A stretch of DNA of 64,000 bases from Bos javanicus (GCF_032452875.1 NW_026893844.1:1-64000), one strand, 5' to 3'; counted from the stretch's first letter, positions 12,609-26,871 are shown. Made by a program: numbers and translations. Notes: generated by a model from the letters alone, not told the origin.

Positions 12609-13745
12609 AGATCACGTGACTGAGCATGCACTGTTCACGTGGCTGATCATACACTGATCACGTGATGATCATGCACTGATCACTTGGATATCATGCACTG
12701 ATCACGTGGCTGATCATACACTGTTCACGTGTCTGACCATGCACTGATCACGTGGCTGATCATACACTGCTCACGTAACTGATCATGCACTGATCACGTG
12801 GCTATCATGCACTGATCACGTGGCTGAACATGCACTGTTCACGTGGCTGATCACACACCTGTCACGTGACATATCATGCACTGATCACGTGGCACTCATG
12901 CACTGATCACGTGGCTGATCATACTCTGCTCACGTAACTCATGCACACATCACGTGGCTATCATGCACTGCTCACGTGGCTGTCATGCAATGATCACGTA
13001 GCTACCATATACTGGTCACGTGACTGATCATGCACTGATCACGTAAATGATCATGCACTGATCACGTGACTGATCATGCACTGATCACGTGACTGATCAT
13101 GCACTGATCACGTGGCTATCATGCACTGATCACGTGGCTGATCATGCAACTGATCACGTAGCAACCATGCACTGATCACGTGACTGATCATGCACTGATC
13201 ACGTAATTGATCATGCACTGATCACGTGGCTGATCATGCACTGATCACGTGGCTGATCATGCACTGATCACATAATCACTATCATGCACTGATCACGTGG
13301 CTATCATGCACTGATCACGTGGCTGATCATGCACTGATCACGTGGCTGATCATGCAATGATCACGTAGCTACCATGTACTGGTCACGTGACTGATCATGC
13401 ACTGATCACGTGACTGATCATGCACTGATCATGGCTATCATGCACTGATCACGTGGCTGATCATGCAATGTATCACGTGACTGATCATGCACTGATCACG
13501 TGGCTATCATGCACTGATCACAGACTGATCATGCACTGATCACGTCTATATCATGCACTGATCACATGACTGCCCATGCACTGATCACGTGGATGATCAT
13601 ACACTAATCTTGTGACAGATCATGCACTGATCACGTGGCTGATCATGCACTGATACCGTGACTGAGCATGGACTGATCACATGACTATCATGTAGTGATC
13701 ACGTGACTTAATGGCGCTGATCATGTGACTGATCATGCGCTGATC
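12609..13745 (+). repeat. Long trailer, short uniform run, leader
   Basis: The trailer runs to about 13,210 but reverts to consensus at several markers (GCTGTCATGCAATG for GCTCGTCATGGAATG), as if partly converted by plain monomers. There is an irregular unit, CACATAATCACTATC, near 13,270. Leader from about 13,520. Confidence 0.87.
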
Positions 13746-14014
13746 ATGTTTGCTATCATACACTGATCATGTGCCTCTGGAGGCAATAAACAAAGAGCTG
13801 AGTAGGCACGAATCAAACAGTCAGCAGGCAATAATCATGGAACTCAGGTGTGAGGAATCATGCTGCTCAGCTGGCAATAATCAAGCAGCTGAGCAGGCAG
13901 GAATTACGCAGCACAGCTGGCAATTGTCAAGCAGATGACAGGCAGGAATCGTGCAGCTCAGCTGGCAATTGTCAAGCAGATGAGCAGACAGTAATCACGC
14001 AGCTCAGCAGGCCC
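13746..14014 (+). repeat. Diverged block 8, type A
   Basis: Matches the reference. It ends GGCCCTGATCACG instead of GGCCCAGATCACG, so its 3' junction monomer keeps the consensus T. Confidence 0.94.
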
Positions 14015-15181
14015 TGATCACGTGACTGAGCATGCACTGTTCACGTGGCTGATCATACACTGATCACGTGATGATCATGCACTGATCACTTGGATATCAT
14101 GCACTGATCACGTGGCTGATCATACACTGTTCACGTGTCTGACCATGCACTGATCACGTGGCTGATCATACACTGCTCACGTAACTGATCATGCACTGAT
14201 CACGTGGCTGATCATGCACTGATCACGTGGCTGATCATGCACTGATCACGTGGCTGATCATGCACTGATCACGTGGCTGATCATGCACTGATCACGTGGC
14301 TGATCATGCACTGATCACGTGACTGATCATGCACTGATCACGTGACTGATCATGCACTGATCACGTAACTGATCATGCACTGATCACGTGGCTGATCATG
14401 CACTGATCACGTGACTGATCATGCACTGATCACGTGGCTATCATGCACTGATCACGTGGCTGATCATGCACTGATCACGTAGCTACCATGTACTGATCAC
14501 GTGACTGATCATGCACTGATCACGTGGCTGATCATGCACTGATCACGTGACTGATCATGCACTGATCACGTGACTGATCATGCACTGATCACGTGACTGA
14601 TCATGCACTGATCACGTGGCTGATCATGCACTGATCACGTGGCTGATCATGCACTGATCACGTGGCTGATCATGCACTGATCACGTGGCTGATCATGCAC
14701 TGATCACGTGACTGATCATGCACTGATCACGTGACTGATCATGCACTGATCACGTGGCTATCATGCACTGATCACGTGGCTGATCATGCACTGTCACGTG
14801 ACTGATCATGCACTGATCACGTGACTGATCATGCACTGATCACGTGGCTATCATGCACTACTCACGTGGCTGATCATGCAATGATCATGTAGCTACCATG
14901 TACTGGTCACGTGACTGATCATGCACCCATCAGGTGACTGATCATGCACTGATCACGTGGCTGATCATGCACTGATCACGTGACTGATCATGCACTGATC
15001 ACGTGACTGATCATGCACTGATCACGTGGCTATCATGAACTGATCACCTTGCTGATCATGCACTGATCACGTGGCTGATCATGCACTGATACCGTGACTG
15101 AGCATGGACTGATCACATGACTATCATGTAGTGATCACGTGACTTAATGGCACTGATCATGTGACTGATCATGCACTGATC
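14015..15181 (+). repeat. Short trailer, uniform 23-mers, partial leader
   Basis: Trailer markers to about 14,190, then highly regular monomers to about 14,860. The leader before block 9 lacks the CTATATC and ACTAATCTTG modules but keeps GATACCGTGACTGAGC and CTTAATGG. Confidence 0.88.
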
Positions 15182-15446
15182 ATGTTTGCTATCATACACT
15201 GATCATGTGCCTCTGGAGGCAATAAACAAAGAGCTGAGTAGGCACGAATCAAACAGTCAGCAGGCAATAATCATGGAACTCAGGTGGAATCATGCTGCTC
15301 AGCTGGCAATAATCAAGCAGCTGAGCAGGCAGGAATTACGCAGCACAGCTGGCAATTGTCAAGCAGATGACAGGCAGGAATCGTGCAGCTCAGCTGGCAA
15401 TTGTCAAGCAGATGAGCAGACAGTAATCACGCAGCTCAGCAGGCCC
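15182..15446 (+). repeat. Diverged block 9, type A, 4-bp loss
   Basis: Four bases are lost at the short repeat AGGTGTGAGG (reads CAGGTGGAATC near 15,283). The trailer start is also shortened by seven bases (AGATCACGCATGCACTG). The loss merges two reading frames into a longer open stretch, a by-product and not evidence of coding. Confidence 0.93.
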
Positions 15447-17139
15447 AGATCACGCATGCACTGTTCACGTGGCTGATCATACACTGATCACGTGATGATC
15501 ATGCACTGATCACGTGACTATCATGCACTGATCACGTGGCTGATCATACACTGATCACGTGTCTGACCATGCACTGATCACGTGGCTGATCATACACTGA
15601 TCACGTAACTGATCATGCACTGATCACGTGGCTATCATGCACTGATCACGTGGCTGATCATGCACTGATCACGTAGCTATCATGCACTGGTCACGTGACT
15701 GATCATGCACTGATCACGTGCTGATCATGCACTGATCACGTGACTGATCATGCACTGATCACGTGACTGATCATGCACTGATCACGTGGCTATCATGCAC
15801 TGATCACGTGGCTGATCATGCACTGATCACGTAGCTACCATGCACTGATCACGTGACTGATCATGCACTGATCACGTAACTGATCATGCACTGATCACGT
15901 GGCTGATCATGCACTGATCACGTGACTGATCATGCACTGATCACGTGGCTATCATGCACTGATCACGTGGCTGATCATGCACTGATCACGCAGCTACCAT
16001 GCACTGGTCACGTGACTGATCATGCACTGATCACGAATTGATCATGCACTGATCACGTGGCTGATCATGCACTGATCACGTGACTGATCATGCACTGATC
16101 ACGTGACTGATCATGCACTGATCACGTGGCTATCATGCACTGATCACGTGGCTGATCATGCACTGATCACGTGACTGATCATGCACTGATCACGTGACTG
16201 ATCATGCACTGATCACGTGACTGATCATGCACTGATCACGTGGCTATCATGCACTGATCACGTGGCTGATCATGCACTGATCACGTAGCTATCATGCACT
16301 GATCACGTGACTGATCATGCACTGATCACGTGACTGATCATGCACTGATCACGTGGCTATCATGCACTGATCACGTGGCTGATCATGCACTGATCACGAG
16401 CAACATGCACTGGTCACGTGACTGATCATGCACTGATCACGTGGCTGATCATGCACTGATCACGTGACTGATCATGCACTGATCACGTGACTGATCATGC
16501 ACTGATCACGTGGCTATCATGCACTGATCACGTGGCTGATCATGCACTGATCACGTAGCTATCATGCACTGATCACGTGACTGATCATGCACTGATCACG
16601 TAACTGATCATGCACTGATCACGTGGCTGATCATGCACTGATCACGTGGCTGATCATGCACTGATCACGTGACTGATCATGCACTGATCACGTGGCTGAT
16701 CATGCACTGATCACGTGGCTGATCATGCACTGATCACGTGGCTGATCATGCACTGATCACGTGGCTATCATGCACTGATCACGTGACTGATCATGCACTG
16801 ATCACGTGACTGATCATGCACTGATCACGTGGATCCACTGATCACGTGGCTGATCATGCACATGATCACGTGACTGATCATGCACTGATCACGTGGCTAT
16901 CATGCACTGATCACGAGACTGATCATGCACTGATCACGTCTATATCATGCACTGATCACATGACTGCCCATGCACTGATCACGTGGATGATCATACACTA
17001 ATCTTGTGACAGATCATGCACTGATCACGTGGCTGATCATGCACTGATACCGTGACTGAGCATGGACTGATCACATGACTATCATGTAGTGATCACGTGA
17101 CTTAATGGCGCTGATCATGTGACTGATCATGCGCTGATC
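15447..17139 (+). repeat. Near-consensus trailer, uniform 23-mers, leader
   Basis: The trailer is mostly back to consensus. Very regular monomers follow, with AGCTAYCATG marker units about every 150-180 bp (for example near 15,675, 15,831 and 15,990). One shortened unit lies near 16,830 (GTGGATCCACTG). Leader from about 16,913. Confidence 0.9.
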
Positions 17140-17408
17140 ATGTTTGCTATCATACACTGATCATGTGCCTCTGGAGGCAATAAACAAAGAGCTGAGTAGG
17201 CACGAATCAAACAGTCAGCAGGCAATAATCATGGAACTCAGGTGTGAGGAATCATGCTGCTCAGCTGGCAATAATCAAGCAGCTGAGCAGGCAGGAATTA
17301 CGCAGCACAGCTGGCAATTGTCAAGCAGATGACAGGCAGGAATCGTGCAGCTCAGCTGGCAATTGTCAAGCAGATGAGCAGACAGTAATCACGCAGCTCA
17401 GCAGGCCC
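17140..17408 (+). repeat. Diverged block 10, type A
   Basis: Matches the reference copy by eye. Confidence 0.94.
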
Positions 17409-18923
17409 AGATCACGTGACTGAGCATGCACTGTTCACGTGGCTGATCATACACTGATCACGTGATGATCATGCACTGATCACTTGGATATCATGCACTG
17501 ATCACGTGGCTGATCATACACTGTTCACGTGTCTGACCATGCACTGATCACGTGGCTGATCATACACTGCTCACGTAACTGATCATGCACTGATCACGTG
17601 GCTGATCATGCACTGATCACGTGGCTGATCATGCACTGATCACGTGGCTGATCATGCACTGATCACGTGGCTGATCATGCACTGATCACGTGGCTGATCA
17701 TGCACTGATCACGTGACTGATCATGCACTGATCACGTGACTGATCATGCACTGATCACGTGGCTGATCATGCACTGATCACGTGCTGATCATGCACTGAT
17801 CACGTGACTGATCATGCACTGATCACGTGGCTATCATGCACTGCTCACGTGGCTGATCATGCACTGATCACGTAGCTATCATGCACTGGTCACGTGACTG
17901 ATCATGCACTGATCACGTGACTGATCATGCACTGATCACGTGACTGATCATGCACTGATCACGTGGTGATCATGCACTGATCACGTGACTGATCATGCAC
18001 TGATCACGTGGCATCATGCACTGATCACGTGGCTGATCATGCACTGATCACGTGGCATCATGCACTGATCACGTGACTGATCATGCACTGATCACGTGAC
18101 TGATCATGCACTGATCACGTGGCTGATCATGCACTGATCACGTGGCTGATCATGCACTGATCACGTGACTGATCATGCACTGATCACGTGGCTATCATGC
18201 ACTGATCACGTGGCTGATCATGCACTGATCACGTAGCTACCATGCACTGATCACGTGACTGATCATGCACTGATCACGTAATTGATCATGCACTGATCAG
18301 TGACTGATCATGCACTCACGTGACTGATCATGCACTGATCACGTGACTGATCATGCACTGATCACGTGGCTATCATGCACTGATCACGTGGCTGATCATG
18401 CACTGATCACGTGGCTATCATGCACTGATCACGTGGCTGATCATACTGATCACGTGACTGATCATGCACTGATCACGTGACTGATCATGCACTGATCACG
18501 TGGCTATCATGCACTGATCACGTGGCTGATCATGCACTGTCACTGCTGATCATGCACTGATCACGTGACTGATCATGCACTGATCACGTGGCTATCATGC
18601 ACTACTCACGTGGCTGATCATGCAATGATCATGTAGCTACCATGTACGGTCACGTGACTGATCATACACCCATCAGGTGACTGATCATGCACTGATCACG
18701 TGGCTGATCATGCACTGATCACCTGCCTGATCATGCACTGATCACGTGACTATCATGCACTGATCACATGGCTATCATGAACTGATCACCTTGCTGATCA
18801 TGCACTGATCACGTGGCTGATCATGCACTGATACCGTGACTGAGCATGGACTGATCACATGACTATCATGTAGTGATCACGTGACTTAATGGCGCTGATC
18901 ATGTGACTGATCATGCACTGATC
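17409..18923 (+). repeat. Short trailer, uniform 23-mers, partial leader
   Basis: Trailer to about 17,590; plain monomers with short losses near 18,300-18,320 and 18,535-18,550. The leader carries CACCTGCCTG and CACCTTGCTG units in place of the CTATATC module, shared with the leaders of blocks 9 and 15. Confidence 0.88.
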
Positions 18924-19190
18924 ATGTTTGCTATCATACACTGATCATGTGCCTCTGGAGGCAATAAACAAAGAGCTGAGTAGGCACGAATCAAACAGTC
19001 AGCAGGCAATAATCATGGAACTCAGGTGAGGAATCATGCTGCTCAGCTGGCAATAATCAAGCAGCTGAGCAGGCAGGAATTACGCAGCACAGCTGGCAAT
19101 TGTCAAGCAGATGACAGGCAGGAATCGTGCAGCTCAGCTGGCAATTGTCAAGCAGATGAGCAGACAGTAATCACGCAGCTCAGCAGGCCC
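18924..19190 (+). repeat. Diverged block 11, type A, 2-bp loss
   Basis: Loses TG at the same AGGTGTGAGG slippage site as block 9 (reads CAGGTGAGGAATC). The upstream junction monomer has the consensus ATGCACTGATC. Confidence 0.93.
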
Positions 19191-20387
19191 AGATCACGTG
19201 ACTGAGCATGCACTGTTCACGTGGCTGATCATACACTGATCACGTGATGATCATGCACTGATCACGTGACTATCATGCACTGATCACGTGGCTGATCATA
19301 CACTGTTCACGTGTCTGATCATGCACTGATCACGTGGCTGATCATACACTGCTCACGTAACTGATCATGCACTGATCACGTGGCTATCATGCACTGATCA
19401 CGTGGCTGATCATGCACTGATCACGTGGCTATCATGCACTGATCACGTGACTGATCATGCACTGATCACGTGGCTGATCATGCACTGATCACGTGACTGA
19501 TCATGCACTGATCACGTGACTGATCATGCACTGATCACGTGGCTATCATGCACTGATCACGTGGCTGATCATGCACTGATCACGCAGCTACCATGTACTG
19601 GTCACGTGACTGATCATGCACTGATCACGTAACTGATCATGCACTGATCATGGCTGATCATGCACTGATCACGTGACTGATCATGCACTGATCACGTGGC
19701 TATCATGCACTGATCACATGCTGATCATGCACTGATCACGCAGCTACATGTACTGTCACGTGACTGATCATGCACTGATCACGTAATTGATCATGCACTG
19801 ATCACGTGGCTGATCATGCACTGATCACGTGACTGATCATGCACTGATCACGTGACTGATCATGCACTGATCACGTGGCTATCATGCACTGATCACGTGG
19901 CTGATCATGCACTGATCACGTGCCTGATCATGCACTGATCACATGACTGATCATGCACTGATCACGTGACTGATCATGCACTGATCACGTGGCTATCATG
20001 CACTACTCACGTGGCTGATCATGCAATGATCATAGCTACCATGTACTGGTCACGTGACTGATCATGCACTGATCACGTGACTGATCATGCACTGATCACG
20101 TGGCTATCATGCACTGATCACGTGGCTGATCATGCACTGATCACTGCCTGATCATGCACTGATCACGTGACTGATCATGCACTGATCACGTAGCATCATG
20201 CACTGATCACTGGCTGATCATGCACTGATCACGTGGCTATCATGCACTGATCACGTGGCTATCATGCACTGATCACGTGGCTGATCATGCACTGATACCG
20301 TGACTGAGCATGGACTGATCACATGACTATCATGTAGTGATCACGTGACTTAATGGCGCTGATCATGTGACTGATCATGCGCTGATC
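19191..20387 (+). repeat. Short trailer, uniform 23-mers, reduced leader
   Basis: Trailer to about 19,360, then monomers with several AGCTAC marker units (near 19,585 and 19,742). The leader begins only at GATACCGTGACTGAGC near 20,292. Confidence 0.88.
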
Positions 20388-20656
20388 ATGTTTGCTATCA
20401 TACACTGATCATGTGCCTCTGGAGGCAATAAACAAAGAGCTGAGTAGGCACGAATCAAACAGTCAGCAGGCAATAATCATGGAACTCAGGTGTGAGGAAT
20501 CATGCTGCTCAGCTGGCAATAATCAAGCAGCTGAGCAGGCAGGAATTACGCAGCACAGCTGGCAATTGTCAAGCAGATGACAGGCAGGAATCGTGCAGCT
20601 CAGCTGGCAATTGTCAAGCAGATGAGCAGACAGTAATCACGCAGCTCAGCAGGCCC
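20388..20656 (+). repeat. Diverged block 12, type A
   Basis: Matches the reference, with the GGCCCTGATC 3' end. Confidence 0.94.
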
Positions 20657-21889
20657 TGATCACGTGACTGAGCATGCACTGTTCACGTGGCTGATCATAC
20701 ACTGATCACGTGATGATCATGCACTGATCACTTGGATATCATGCACTGATCACGTGGCTGATCATACACTGTTCACGTGTCTGACCATGCACTGATCACG
20801 TGGCTGATCATACACTGCTCACGTAACTGATCATGCACTGATCACGTGGCTATCATGCACTGATCACGTGGCTGAACATGCACTGTTCACGTGGCTGATC
20901 ACACACCTGTCACGTGACATATCATGCACTGATCACGTGGCACTCATGCACTGATCACGTGGCTGATCATACTCTGCTCACGTAACTCATGCACACATCA
21001 CGTGGCTATCATGCACTGCTCACGTGGCTCGTCATGGAATGATCACGTGCAACCATATACTGGTCACGTGACTGATCATGCACAGATCACGTAAATGATC
21101 ATGCACTGTTCACGTGACTGATCATGTACTGATCACGTGACTGATCATGCACTGATCACGTGGCTATCATGCTCTGCTCACGTGGCTGATCATGCAACGA
21201 TCACGTAGCAACCATGTACTGGTCACGTGACTGATCATGCACTGATCTCCTGCACTGATCACGTGGCTCATCATGCACTGATCACGTGGCTGATCACACA
21301 TGTATCACGTGACTGATCATGCACTGATCACGTGGCTCATGCACTGATCACGTGGCTGTCATGCACTGATCACGTGGATATCATGCACTGATCACGTGGC
21401 TGATCACACACGTATCACATGACTGATCATGCACTGATCACGTGGCTATCATGCACTGATCACGTGGCTATCATGCACTGATCACGTGGCTGATCATGCA
21501 ATGATCACGTAGCTACCATGCTGGTCACGTGACTGATCATGCACTGATCACGTGATTGATCATGCACTGATCACGTGGCTGATCATGCACTGATCACGTG
21601 GCTGATCACACATGATCACGTGACTGATCATGCACTGATCACGTGGCTATCATGCACTGATCACGAGACTGATCATGCACTGATCACGTCTATATCATGC
21701 ACTGATCACATGACTGCCCATGCACTGATCACGTGGATGATCATACACTAATCATGTGACAGATCATGCACTGATCACGTGGCTGATCATGCACTGATAC
21801 CGTGACTGAGCATGGACTGATCACATGACTATCATGTAGTGATCACGTGACTTAATGGCGCTGATCATGTGACTGATCATGCGCTGATC
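20657..21889 (+). repeat. Long trailer, short uniform run, leader
   Basis: A long trailer to about 21,310 with a deletion near 21,245 (GATCTCCTGCACTG). A short plain run follows, then a leader from about 21,660 in which ACTAATCTTG reads ACTAATCATG. Confidence 0.88.
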
Positions 21890-22158
21890 ATGTTTGCTAT
21901 CATACACTGATCATGTGCCTCTGGAGGCAATAAACAAAGAGCTGAGTAGGCACGAATCAAACAGTCAGCAGGCAATAATCATGGAACTCAGGTGTGAGGA
22001 ATCATGCTGCTCAGCTGGCAATAATCAAGCAGCTGAGCAGGCAGGAATTACGCAGCACAGCTGGCAATTGTCAAGCAGATGACAGGCAGGAATCGTGCAG
22101 CTCAGCTGGCAATTGTCAAGCAGATGAGCAGACAGTAATCACGCAGCTCAGCAGGCCC
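21890..22158 (+). repeat. Diverged block 13, type A
   Basis: Matches the reference, with the GGCCCTGATC 3' end. Its trailer has GTGATTGATC in place of GTGATGATC, shared with blocks 16 and 20. Confidence 0.94.
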
Positions 22159-23323
22159 TGATCACGTGACTGAGCATGCACTGTTCACGTGGCTGATCAT
22201 ACACTGATCACGTGATTGATCATGCACTGATCACTTGGATATCATGCACTGATCACGTGGCTGATCATACACTGTTCACGTGTCTGACCATGCACTGATC
22301 ACGTGGCTGATCATGCACTGCTCACGTAACTGATCATGCACTGATCACGTGGCTGATCATGCACTGATCACGTGGCTGATCATGCACTGATCACGTGGCT
22401 GATCATGCACTGATCACGTGGCTATCATGCACTGATCACGTGGCTGATCATGCACTGATCACGTGGCTGATCATGCAATGATCACGTAGCTACCATGCAC
22501 TGATCACGTGACTGATCATGCACTGATCACGTGGCTGATCATGCACTGATCACGTGGCTGATCATGCACTGATCACGTGACTGATCATGCACTGATCACG
22601 TGACTGATCATGCACTGATCACGTGACTGATCATGCACTGATCACGTGGCTGATCATGCACTGATCACGTGGCTGATCATGCACTGATCACGTGACTGAT
22701 CATGCACTGATCACGTGGCTATCATGCACTGATCACGTGGCTGATCATGCACTGATCACGTAGCTATCATGCACTGATCACGTGACTGATCATGCACTGA
22801 TCACGTAATTGATCATGCACTGATCACGTGACTGATCATGCACTGATCACGTGGTGATCATGCACTGATCACGTGACTGATCATGCACTGATCACGTGGC
22901 TATCATGCACTGATCACGTGGCTGATCATGCACTGATCACGTGGCTATCATGCACTGATCACGTGGCTGATCATGCACTGATCACGTGACTGATCATGCA
23001 CTGATCACGTGACTGATCATGCACTGATCACGTGGCTATCATGCACTGATCACGTGGCTGATCATGCACTGATCACCTGACTGATCATGCACTGATCACG
23101 TGACTGATCATGCACTGATCACGTAGCTGTCATGCACTGATCACGTGGCTGATCATGCACTGATCACGTGGCTGATCATGCACTGATCACGTGACTATCA
23201 TGCACTGATCACGTGGCTGATCATGCACTGATACCGTGACTGAGCATGGACTGATCACATGACTATCATGTAGTGATCACGTGACTTAATGGCACTGATC
23301 ATGTGACTGATCATGCGCTGATC
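22159..23323 (+). repeat. Short trailer, uniform 23-mers, reduced leader
   Basis: Trailer to about 22,340, then regular monomers. The leader is reduced to the part from GATACCGTGACTGAGC (about 23,230). Confidence 0.9.
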
Positions 23324-23592
23324 ATGTTTGCTATCATACACTGATCATGTGCCTCTGGAGGCAATAAACAAAGAGCTGAGTAGGCACGAATCAAACAGTC
23401 AGCAGGCAATAATCATGGAACTCACGTGTGAGGAATCATGCTGCTCAGCTGGCAATAATCAAGCAGCTGAGCAGGCAGGAATTACGCAGCACAGCTGGCA
23501 ATTGTCAAGCAGATGACAGGCAGGAATCATGCAGCTCAGCTGGCAATTGTCAAGCAGATGAGCAGACAGTAATCACGCAGCTCAGCAGGCCC
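23324..23592 (+). repeat. Diverged block 14, type A, with CACGTG
   Basis: AACTCAGGTGTGAGG is changed to AACTCACGTGTGAGG, which puts a CACGTG site inside a block that normally lacks one. GAATCGTG reads GAATCATG, a CpG-to-CpA change. Confidence 0.93.
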
Positions 23593-24575
23593 TGATCACG
23601 TGACTGAGCATGCACTGTTCACGTGGCTGATCATACACTGATCACGTGACTGATCATGCACTGATCACGTGGATATCATGCACTGATCACGTGGCTGATC
23701 ATACACTGTTCACGTGGCTGACCATGCACTGATCACGTGGCTGATCATGCACTGATCACGTAACTGATCATGCACTGATCACGTGACTGATCATGCACTG
23801 ATCACGTGGCTGATCATGCACTGATCACGTGGCTGATCATGCACTGATCACGTGGCTGATCATGCACTGATCACGTGACTGATCATGCACTGATCACGTG
23901 ACTGATCATGCACTGATCACGTAATTGATCATGCACTGATCAGTGGCTGATCATGCACTGATCACGTGACTGATCATGCACTGATCACGTGACTGATCAT
24001 GCACTGATCACGTGGCTATCATGCACTGATCACGTGGCTGATCATGCACTGATCACGTGGCTATCATGCACTGATCACGTGGCTGATCATGCACTGATCA
24101 CGTGACTGATCATGCACTGATCACGTGACTGATCATGCACTGATCACGTGGCTATCATGCACTGATCACGTGGCTGATCATGCACTGATCACGTGCCTGA
24201 TCATGCACTGATCACATGACTGATCATGCACTGATCACGTGGCTATCATGCACTATCACGTGGCTGATCATGCAATGATCATGTAGCTACCATGTACTGG
24301 TCACGTGACTGATCATACACCCATCAGGTGACTGATCATGCACTGATCACGTGGCTGATCATGCACTGATCACGTGCCTGATCATGCACTGATCACGTGA
24401 CTGATCATGCACTGATCACATGGCTATCATGCACTGATCACCTTGCTGATCATGCACTGATCACGTGGCTGATCATGCACTGATACCGTGACTGAGCATG
24501 GACTGATCACATGACTATCATGTAGTGATCACGTGACTTAATGGCACTGATCATGTGACTGATCATGCGCTGATC
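23593..24575 (+). repeat. Short trailer, uniform 23-mers, partial leader
   Basis: The trailer is mostly consensus, with regular monomers to about 24,240. The leader carries the CACCTTGCTG unit as before block 11. Confidence 0.9.
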
Positions 24576-24844
24576 ATGTTTGCTATCATACACTGATCAT
24601 GTGCCTCTGGAGGCAATAAACAAAGAGCTGAGTAGGCATGAATCAAACAGTCAGCAGGCAATAATCATGGAACTCAGGTGTGAGGAATCATGCTGCTCAG
24701 CTGGCAATAATCAAGCAGCTGAGCAGGCAGGAATTACGCAGCACAGCTGGCAATTGTCAAGCAGATGACAGGCAGGAATCGTGCAGCTCAGCTGGCAATT
24801 GTCAAGCAGATGAGCAGACAGTAATCACGCAGCTCAGCAGGCCC
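24576..24844 (+). repeat. Diverged block 15, type A
   Basis: GGCACGAATC reads GGCATGAATC (CpG to TpG), a change shared only with block 29. Otherwise matches the reference. Confidence 0.94.
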
Positions 24845-26075
24845 AGATCACGTGACTGAGCATGCACTGTTCACGTGGCTGATCATACACTGATCACGTG
24901 ATGATCATGCACTGATCACGTGACTGATCATGCACTGATCACGTGGCTGATCATACACTGTTCACGTGTCTGACCATGCACTGATCACGTGGCTGATCAT
25001 ACACTGCTCACGTAACTGATCATGCACTGATCACGTGGCTATCATGCACTGATCACGTGGCTGATCATGCACTGATCACGTGGCTATCATGCACTGGTCA
25101 CGTGACTGATCATGCACTGATCACGTGGCTGATCATGCACTGATCACGTGACTGATCATGCACTGATCACGTGACTGATCATGCACTGATCACGTGGCTA
25201 TCATGCACTGATCACGTGGCTGATCATGCACTGATCACGCAGCTACCATGTACTGATCACGTGACTGATCATGCACTGATCACGTAACTGATCATGCACT
25301 GATCACGTGGCTGATCATGCACTGATCACGTGACTGATCATGCACTGATCACGTGACTGATCATGCACTGATCACGTGGCTATCATGCACTGATCACGTG
25401 GCTGATCATGCACTGATCACGCAGCTACCATGTACTGGTCACGTGACTGATCATGCACTGATCACGTAATTGATCATGCACTGATCACGTGGCTGATCAT
25501 GCACTGATCACGTGACTGATCATGCACTGATCACGTGACTGATCATGCACTGATCACGTGGCTATCATGCACTGATCACGTGGCTGATCATACACTGATC
25601 ACGTGCCTGATCATGCACTGATCACATGACTGATCATGCACTGATCACGTGACTGATCATGCACTGATCACGTGGCTATCATGCACTACTCACGTGGCTG
25701 ATCATGCAATGATCATGTAGCTACCATGTACTGGTCACGTGACTGATCATGCACTGATCACGTGACTGATCATGCACTGATCACGTGGCTATCATGCACT
25801 GATCACGTGGCTGATCATGCACTGATCACGTGACTGATCATGCACTGATCACGTGACTGATCATGCACTGATCACGTAGCATCATGCACTGATCACGTGG
25901 CTGATCATGCACTGATCACGTGGCTGATCATGCACTGATCACGTGGCTATCATGCACTGATCACGTGGCTGATCATGCACTGATACCGTGACTGAGCATG
26001 GACTGATCACATGACTATCATGTAGTGATCACGTGACTTAATGGCGCTGATCATGTGACTGATCATGCGCTGATC
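24845..26075 (+). repeat. Short trailer, uniform 23-mers with 182-bp sub-period
   Basis: Trailer to about 25,010. AGCTACCATGTACTG marker units at 25,241 and 25,423 lie 182 bp apart, eight monomers of which two are 22 bp, with similar monomer order between them. Reduced leader from about 25,982. Confidence 0.9.
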
Positions 26076-26344
26076 ATGTTTGCTATCATACACTGATCAT
26101 GTGCCTCTGGAGGCAATAAACAAAGAGCTGAGTAGGCACGAATCAAACAGTCAGCAGGCAATAATCATGGAACTCAGCTGTGAGGAATCATGCTGCTCAG
26201 CTGGCAATAATCAAGCAGCTGAGCAGGCAGGAATTACGCAGCACAGCTGGCAATTGTCAAGCAGATGACAGGCAGGAATCATGCAGCTCAGCTGGCAATT
26301 GTCAAGCAGATGAGCAGACAGTAATCACGCAGCTCAGCAGGCCC
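26076..26344 (+). repeat. Diverged block 16, type A'
   Basis: Carries AACTCAGCTGTGAGG (a fifth CAGCTG site) where the reference has CAGGTGTGAGG, and GAATCATG for GAATCGTG. The A' change recurs in blocks 20, 22, 24 and 28, all close to type B blocks. Confidence 0.93.
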
Positions 26345-26871
26345 TGATCACGTGACTGAGCATGCACTGTTCACGTGGCTGATCATACACTGATCACGTG
26401 ATTGATCATGCACTGATCACTTGGATATCATGCACTGATCACGTGGCTGATCATACACTGTTCACGTGTCTGACCATGCACTGATCACGTGGCTGATCAT
26501 ACACTGCTCACGTAACTGATCATGCACTGATCACGTGGCTGATCATGCACTGATCACGTGGCTGATCATGCACTGATCACGTAGCTACCATGCACTGTCA
26601 CGTGACTGATCATGCACTGATCACGTGGCTGATCATGCACTGATCACGTGGCTGATCATGCACTGATCACGTGACTGATCATGCACTGATCACGTGACTA
26701 TCATGCACTGATCACGTGGCTATCATGCACTGATCACGTGGCTGATCATGCACTGATCACGCAGCTACCATGCACTGTCACATGACTGATCATGCACTGA
26801 TCACGTAATTGATCATGCACTGATCACGTGGCTTATCATGCACTGATCATGTGACTGATCATGCACTGATC
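26345..26871 (+). repeat. Trailer and uniform 23-mers between A' and B1
   Basis: Short trailer to about 26,515, then plain monomers ending in the type B leader: AGCTACCATGCACTGTCACA, GTAATTGATC, GTGGCTTATCATG, GATCATGTGACTG. The whole A'-to-B spacing (796 bp) recurs after block 20. Confidence 0.9.

Noticed and set aside
15186..15476. A 96-residue open frame in block 9
   Set aside because: It arises from a 4-bp loss that joins two frames of the repeat. Its residues simply translate the 46-bp dimers, and it is found once.
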